A DNA stretch of 64,000 nt, taken from Kalmanozyma brasiliensis GHG001 (lineage: Eukaryota; Basidiomycota; Ustilaginomycetes; Ustilaginales). How positions within the stretch are numbered: position 1 is the first letter of the stretch; each line of letters begins with the position of its first letter. The DNA is taken from assembly GCF_000497045.1 (NCBI RefSeq), contig NW_015961959.1, positions 1,363,304-1,427,303 of the forward strand, written 5' to 3'. The translations under genes and the position numbers were made by a program. The notes under the pieces were generated by a model. That model had not been told where the DNA came from. It did not search any database and saw only the letters and a program-made list of their open reading frames with translations. Below are positions 59,655-64,000 of this stretch, piece after piece.

Positions 59655-61970
59655 ATGTCGGTCGAAACCAAGGGGACCATCCCTATGCCCAAGATCATGA
59701 AGGCGGAGGAGTACTGGAACGCTGCTCAGAGGGAGGCCTTCCTCGCCTTTGCCGATGCCATCGTGCCTGAACTCGACGGCGCCGACGCCGCAGATGTTCT
59801 CTCTCATCTGCCCGTCGAAGCCACCGACCGTCAGCGAGAACTGGCACCTCGCTTCGCCCGTGAAGGCTTCAAGTCGACGCCCCGTCTGCTCGACTGCGCC
59901 GCTCAGCAGTGCCACGCCTCTCTCTCCTCCAAGGTCGCGGGCGACATCAACCTCTTCCTCACCCTTCTCTCCACTCGCCCCGGTACCATGGCCCTCTCCG
60001 GCTATGTTGGCCCGTTCACCCAGCTCGACCGTGCCACCCGAGAGAAGATCATCTTCGGTTGGTTCACCTCGCGCCTCACCCTCTTCCGCAAGGCATCTGC
60101 AGGTCTCCGAGGCATCATCCTTCTTGTCTACTACCGCAACCACCAGCCGGCATGGGAGGCTATCGGCTACCCGGATGGCCGACCCGATGACTGGACTCGT
60201 CCAACCCAAGGTGGCGAGGCTGCACCTGCCACTCCTGTCTACGACTACAAGTTCGAGAACGAAAAGATCGCCGCTCAGCCCTCTGGCTCCGAGATCGTCG
60301 TCGACACAGAAGTGCTCGTCATCGGCTCGGGATCCGGCGGTGGTGTTGCCGGTAGCTACTTGGCTCAGCGCGGCGTTCGCACCCTGATTGTCGACAAGGG
60401 CATCTACCTTCACCCCGACAAGGTTGTCGGTCGTGAGGACCAGGGCTACGGTCTGCTCTACGAGGGTGAAGGTATTCTTCCCTCCGAAGACGGCTCGATC
60501 AACATTCTCGCCGGCGCCACCTTTGGTGGAGGCTCTTCGATCAACTGGTCCGCCTCGCTCAAGCCTCGTCATTTTGTTCGCCGACGATGGGCTGAGGAGT
60601 TTGGCGTGCCATACTACAACTCTCCCTTCTTCACCTCCGACCTCAACGCTGTCTGCACTCGCATGGGCGTTGCAGTCGCTCCCATCCGTCACAACATCGG
60701 CAACTCGCTTCTTGCGCTTGGCGGACAGCGCGCCGGTCACCCCGTCGAGCCCGTTCCGCAGAACAGCGGCGGTCACACCCACTACTGTGGCAAGTGTCAG
60801 CTGGGTTGTGTCTCCGGCCACAAGCAGGGCGGTGTGGTGTCGTGGCTCAAGGATGCCGCTGAGGCAGGTGCCGCCTTCATGACCAACTGCTACGTCGAGC
60901 GCATCCTTTTCGACAAGAACAAGCGTGCCATCGGGGCCCTGGCTACCGTCGACGGTCGCAAGATCAAGATTCTCGCTGCCAAGGGTGTCGTTGTCTCGTC
61001 GGGCTCTCTCCAGACTCCTGCCCTGCTCATGCGCTCGCCTGAGCTCAAGACCAACAAGATGATTGGCCAGACGCTCCGACTTCACCCCGCAACGATCGTT
61101 ACGGGCTACTACAACTTCCCCGTCAAGCCGTGGGAGGGTGGACTGCTGACCATGGTCGACAACTCAGCCGAGCTGGTCGACAAGGAGGGATGGGGCTGCA
61201 AGATCGAAGTAATAGCATCGTCGCCCTCCATCCACGCCGCCTTCAACAACTTCTCCAGCGCCAAAGAGCACAAGCAGAACATGCTCAAGTACAGCCACAG
61301 CTACACCATGGTCATCATCTGCCGCGACCGCGACAGCGGCCGCATCGTTCTCGACGAGAACGGACACACGCGCATCGAGTACACCATCTCCAAGTTTGAC
61401 CAGCGCTCTCTGCTCCAGGGCATCCTCCGTGGCGCCGACGCGCACCTGATGGCGGGTGCCGAGACTATTGGCACCGCGCAGGCTGCTGTGCCCACCTTTG
61501 TCGCAAGCCAGCTCAGCCACGGCAACCCCAGCACCAAGGGCTCGCCCGTCGCACCCCTGCCCCCCGTTGACAACATCTACACCGAGACCACGCAGGTGCC
61601 CGCTACCTTCACCCCCGTCGAGACCGTGCCCCGCGATCTCAACGACCCCGCCTACAAGGAGTGGCAGAAGAAGGTCGCATCCGCAGGCGCTGCGCCCTAC
61701 ATCCTCGGCATTGGCTCTGCGCACCAGATGGCCTCGTGTCGCATGGGAGGTAGCCCCAAGGTGGGCGCCTGTGATCCCGAGGGCCGCGTCTGGGGCGCCA
61801 AGAACCTCTGGGTCGCTGACGCCTCGGCCATGTGCGAGTCGAGCGGTGTCAACCCCATGATCACCACCATGGCCACCGCGCGTGGTGTCGCTCGCAACGT
61901 CGCCCGCGATATCGGCGCCACCGCCCCCGTCAACCTTCACGAGCAGATCGGCGACCAGGCTCGTCTGTAG
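59655..61970 (+). CDS. Long-chain (fatty) alcohol oxidase, GMC family
   Basis: 771 aa from the ATG at 59655. After an N-terminal helical region, the FAD-binding Rossmann motif VIGSGSGGGVAGSYLAQRGVRTLIVDKG starts near residue 220. GGGSSINWSASLKPRHFVRRRWAEEFG is the glucose-methanol-choline signature, and GSLQTPALLMRSPELK the second. The C-terminal active-site region reads GSAHQMASCRMGGSPK, then NPMITTMATARGVARNVA. The family oxidises long-chain alcohols to aldehydes with O2, yielding H2O2. The last three residues, Ala-Arg-Leu, fit a peroxisomal PTS1 signal. Typical for growth on alkanes or in wax and lipid turnover. Confidence 0.93.
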   Translation: MSVETKGTIPMPKIMKAEEYWNAAQREAFLAFADAIVPELDGADAADVLSHLPVEATDRQRELAPRFAREGFKSTPRLLDCAAQQCHASLSSKVAGDINLFLTLLSTRPGTMALSGYVGPFTQLDRATREKIIFGWFTSRLTLFRKASAGLRGIILLVYYRNHQPAWEAIGYPDGRPDDWTRPTQGGEAAPATPVYDYKFENEKIAAQPSGSEIVVDTEVLVIGSGSGGGVAGSYLAQRGVRTLIVDKGIYLHPDKVVGREDQGYGLLYEGEGILPSEDGSINILAGATFGGGSSINWSASLKPRHFVRRRWAEEFGVPYYNSPFFTSDLNAVCTRMGVAVAPIRHNIGNSLLALGGQRAGHPVEPVPQNSGGHTHYCGKCQLGCVSGHKQGGVVSWLKDAAEAGAAFMTNCYVERILFDKNKRAIGALATVDGRKIKILAAKGVVVSSGSLQTPALLMRSPELKTNKMIGQTLRLHPATIVTGYYNFPVKPWEGGLLTMVDNSAELVDKEGWGCKIEVIASSPSIHAAFNNFSSAKEHKQNMLKYSHSYTMVIICRDRDSGRIVLDENGHTRIEYTISKFDQRSLLQGILRGADAHLMAGAETIGTAQAAVPTFVASQLSHGNPSTKGSPVAPLPPVDNIYTETTQVPATFTPVETVPRDLNDPAYKEWQKKVASAGAAPYILGIGSAHQMASCRMGGSPKVGACDPEGRVWGAKNLWVADASAMCESSGVNPMITTMATARGVARNVARDIGATAPVNLHEQIGDQARL

Positions 61971-62541
61971 ATACCATTTGTTAGATGTTTTGAATGCATG
62001 TCTTTCCTTTCTCGAAGCTCGTCGTGGATCGCTCGCTTACTCTCTTTACATAGCCTGTTGTGACCATGCTCAGACCATCTTGTCGCCAGATCACAACGAA
62101 GATACAGGCCAATTTTTCCGACCATCTTTTCGAGCTGCTACACTACGCGCCGAAAGTGATCAATTACAGTGCGTTCGGAAACTGTCAAAATAAAAATCGC
62201 ATCACCACAAATCACCATACTTTGCCATGATGCTCCCAATCAATCATACCATCGCCTTATATCGTCTGAAAGCCCTTTGTCTCAGCTTTGCAATGGTGTA
62301 CTCTCTTTTTGGATTGATTTTGCTTGCCGCACCATGTCAATCTTGCTCTTCATATGTGGCACCCACAATGACACCAGGTCTACCTCGCTCTTGCGCCAAA
62401 TCAAGTTGGCTTGCGCACCAGAGCAATCTCGCTCTTTTTGACTTCATATTGCTATACCATCTAAGCATCACCAGAAACATCCTCATCGCCCTCGCTCATG
62501 TTGTAATGATGCTCTCTTCCCAGCACCTCGCCATTAACCGA
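61971..62541. other. AT-richer subtelomeric flank
   Basis: 571 bp downstream of the alcohol oxidase, with visibly more A/T than the rest. The plus-strand frame at 62227 is low-complexity and not supported. Start of the subtelomeric zone. Confidence 0.5.
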
Positions 62542-63080
62542 TCAAATGAGATTCCTGTTCACCTCCCTGATCCACCTGGTTGCCATCTCGCTTGTGACAG
62601 TATTGGCGCTGCTCCTGATCGCTGCAAACAGGCTTGTTGTATCTTTGTACTGCTCCTTTGAGAGATGTGGCTTGATGTAACCAAACAGCCAATCTGCAAT
62701 GTTGAGGAACAGCAAATAGGGCGGAAGAAACTTCTGCTGGTGGCTGCTTTTGGCAAATGCCTGCTTGACGTCGGCTGTCTTGTGGATTGAGGCGTTATGT
62801 TAAGCGCCAAGGGTCTGAGGACCTCTCTTGGAACTAAGGTGGTGAGGCTTGGCGTAGGCGAGATGTCGTGGACGTATTGGTAATGCCACAATGTTGCCAG
62901 GACGTATTGGGAGTCTCGCTCGATGACAAGAACGGTCTGATTCCACCTACAGTGTGTGTAAGATAAAATACAATCCGGTTCCATAGGGTGCGGGAATCCA
63001 CTTTTGAAGAATTTGGCCCCGGACAGCTTGATGAGCTTCCCTTGCTGCTTGACGCGCTGGGTGCTGGGCGCTGAATTCAT
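62542..63080 (-). pseudogene. Subtelomeric gene or gene remnant, frame-interrupted
   Basis: Two minus-strand frames look coding. The first (from the ATG at 63080 to about 62790) reads APSTQRVKQQGKLIKLSG, then VIERDSQYVLATLWHYQYV. The second (62799-62542, 85 codons, no ATG at its front) reads KQAFAKSSHQQKFLPPYLLF, IADWLFGYIKPHLSKEQYKD and EMATRWIREVNRNLI before the stop. They are in different frames, so either a short intron lies between about 62840 and 62770 (a CTTAAC branch-like site and AAG acceptors are there) or the gene is frameshifted. No family recognised. Subtelomeric recombinases, helicases and similar mobile genes are possibilities but are not shown. Confidence 0.45.
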
Positions 63081-63177
63081 TGAAAATTGGCGGCAGCAGA
63101 CCCTGAGAGCCACACCGCCCTCTGACCTGCTGGCACGACTTGAAAATAGATGCTTTTTGTTGTATTCACGCGCCGCC

Positions 63178-63780
63178 TTTTTTTGAAATCCCCCCTTCGT
63201 CAGCAAATTCCCCCTTCCTCAGCAGGGAAATACAAATTAAATTCCCGCTCCAACGCAAGGGGAGATACAAAATGTTTATTTCTTCTTTCGGCCATTTCAA
63301 CTTGCCTTGCCTTTTTGCAAATCCCCCTTTCTCAGCAGGGAAATACAAATTAAATTCCTGCTGCAACGCAAGGGGAGATACAAAATGTTTCTTCTCTTTC
63401 CGTCCAGTTTAGACTGGTGCTGGCTTTTTTGGAAATCCCCCCTCATCAGCAGGAAAATACAGTCTTAGATCCAGCAACCGTCCAGTTATTTCTGCTTTGA
63501 CGCAAAGGGAGGTACAAAATGGTTTTTCTTTTTCAATCCGCTCGTCTTTTTGAAATTACCCCCTCCATCAGGAGGGAAATACAAATTTAAATCCAGCAAC
63601 CGTCCGGTCGTTCCCACTGAGATGCAAAGGGCGATACAAAGTGTTGGTTTTTTCATTTGTGCTGTCTTTTTGACCCCTTTCGTCAGAAGGAAGTACAAAT
63701 TGAATTCAGCGAGGGACCAGTGAAGCCCGCTGCAACAGCACAGGAGTACCAAGTGTTTATTCTTGCGTCAGTCCAGTTCA
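63178..63780. repeat. Degenerate subtelomeric tandem repeat, ~113-123 bp unit
   Basis: About five units, each containing a CCCCC(T)TCATCAGCAGGGAAATAC-like core, an AATT(T)AAAT segment, GCAACGCAAGG-like and GATACAAAATGTTT. Core anchors (GGGAAATACA or variants) fall near 63225, 63338, 63451, 63574 and 63689. Units decay towards the telomere. Confidence 0.85.
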
Positions 63781-63862
63781 CTGGAGGGGCGTGTGGATAA
63801 ATAATTTGTGCTTCCTTGCCGTTGCAGCGGGCTTCACTGGACCCTTGCTGTGTTCAATTTGT
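63695..63862. repeat. 42 bp inverted repeat near the telomere
   Basis: Arms 63695-63736 and 63821-63862 are reverse complements at 38 of 42 positions, separated by 84 bp. The left arm overlaps the last tandem unit. Confidence 0.85.
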
Positions 63863-63910
63863 AATCTCATCTTGCCCTATGGCGTTCATGAGACCGACGC
63901 AGAAACAAAC

Positions 63911-64000
63911 TTAGGGTTAGGGTTAGGGTTAGGGTTAGGGTTAGGGTTAGGGTTAGGGTTAGGGTTAGGGTTAGGGTTAGGGTTAGGGTTAGGGTTAGGG
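63911..64000 (+). repeat. Telomeric repeat (TTAGGG)15
   Basis: Fifteen perfect TTAGGG units running to the window end, in the orientation expected for a right chromosome end. Confidence 0.99.

Noticed and set aside
59634..61085. 483-codon minus-strand ORF opposite the alcohol oxidase
   Set aside because: A mirror frame of a GC-rich gene; no domain, and the plus strand is a clear GMC enzyme.
62227..62661. 144-codon plus-strand ORF in the subtelomere
   Set aside because: Low complexity, AT-rich, and antisense to the more protein-like minus-strand frame.
63178..63780. CRISPR-like array
   Set aside because: The spaced repeats are degenerate ~115 bp tandem units of a eukaryotic subtelomere, not short direct repeats with unique spacers.

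Overview
This window is the right-hand end of a fungal chromosome. It finishes in 15 perfect TTAGGG units (63911-64000) whose G-rich strand runs 5'->3' towards the end. About 62 kb of compact, GC-rich euchromatin precedes that: mostly single-exon genes with strongly C-ending codons, a few short GT-AG introns (61-129 nt), and frequent divergent or convergent pairs. Together with the protein families present, this suggests a basidiomycete of the smut lineage (Ustilaginales: Ustilago, Sporisorium, Pseudozyma or Moesziomyces). That assignment is inference; no species marker was checked.

Layout, left to right. 0-5 kb: a secreted Ser/Thr-rich protein, a small Cys-rich protein, a HEATR6-like HEAT protein and a pterin-4a-carbinolamine dehydratase. 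5-15 kb: a metaxin/Sam35-like protein, an F-box/LRR protein, an ABHD12/13-type hydrolase, HMG-CoA lyase and an RGS-domain membrane protein. 15.3-18.6 kb: a 3.3 kb stretch with no convincing gene. 18.6-28.2 kb: a DUF3074 protein, an arrestin-like protein, a small orphan protein, a secreted S1-fold serine protease, ITPA and a Zn2Cys6 factor. 29.4-38.1 kb: an RTA1 protein, an MFS anion transporter, class II DAHP synthase and a large cysteine-free secreted protein. 39.3-48.4 kb: a GRAMD4-like protein, a small spliced gene, a P-loop kinase, a rhodanese-methyltransferase fusion, a uridine kinase-UPRT fusion and a Dap1/MAPR protein. 48.7-58.5 kb: a CFA20-domain protein, two halves of a SAC phosphoinositide phosphatase on opposite strands, a chitin deacetylase, TMA16, a relic of a Zn2Cys6 gene tail and an intron-containing tRNA-Gln. 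59.6-64 kb: a long-chain alcohol oxidase, a probable degenerate subtelomeric gene, degenerate ~115 bp tandem repeats, a 42 bp inverted repeat and the telomere.

The most striking observation is the SAC phosphatase. The part up to and including the CX5R(T/S) active site is a minus-strand gene (51304-53607). The rest of the catalytic fold plus an hSac2/PH-like tail is a separate plus-strand gene (49725-51071) with its own ATG and two introns. The two lie tail to tail, as if the C-terminal half had been inverted in place while both halves stayed open. Other items worth attention are the CFA20 domain in what looks like a non-flagellated fungus, the transcription-factor tail relic at 58.2 kb, and the subtelomeric reading frame at 62.5-63.1 kb.

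No operons, CRISPR arrays, viruses or complete transposons were seen. Start sites were re-read as ATG. Where the longest open frame began at a GTG or TTG codon, the first sensible in-frame ATG was used.
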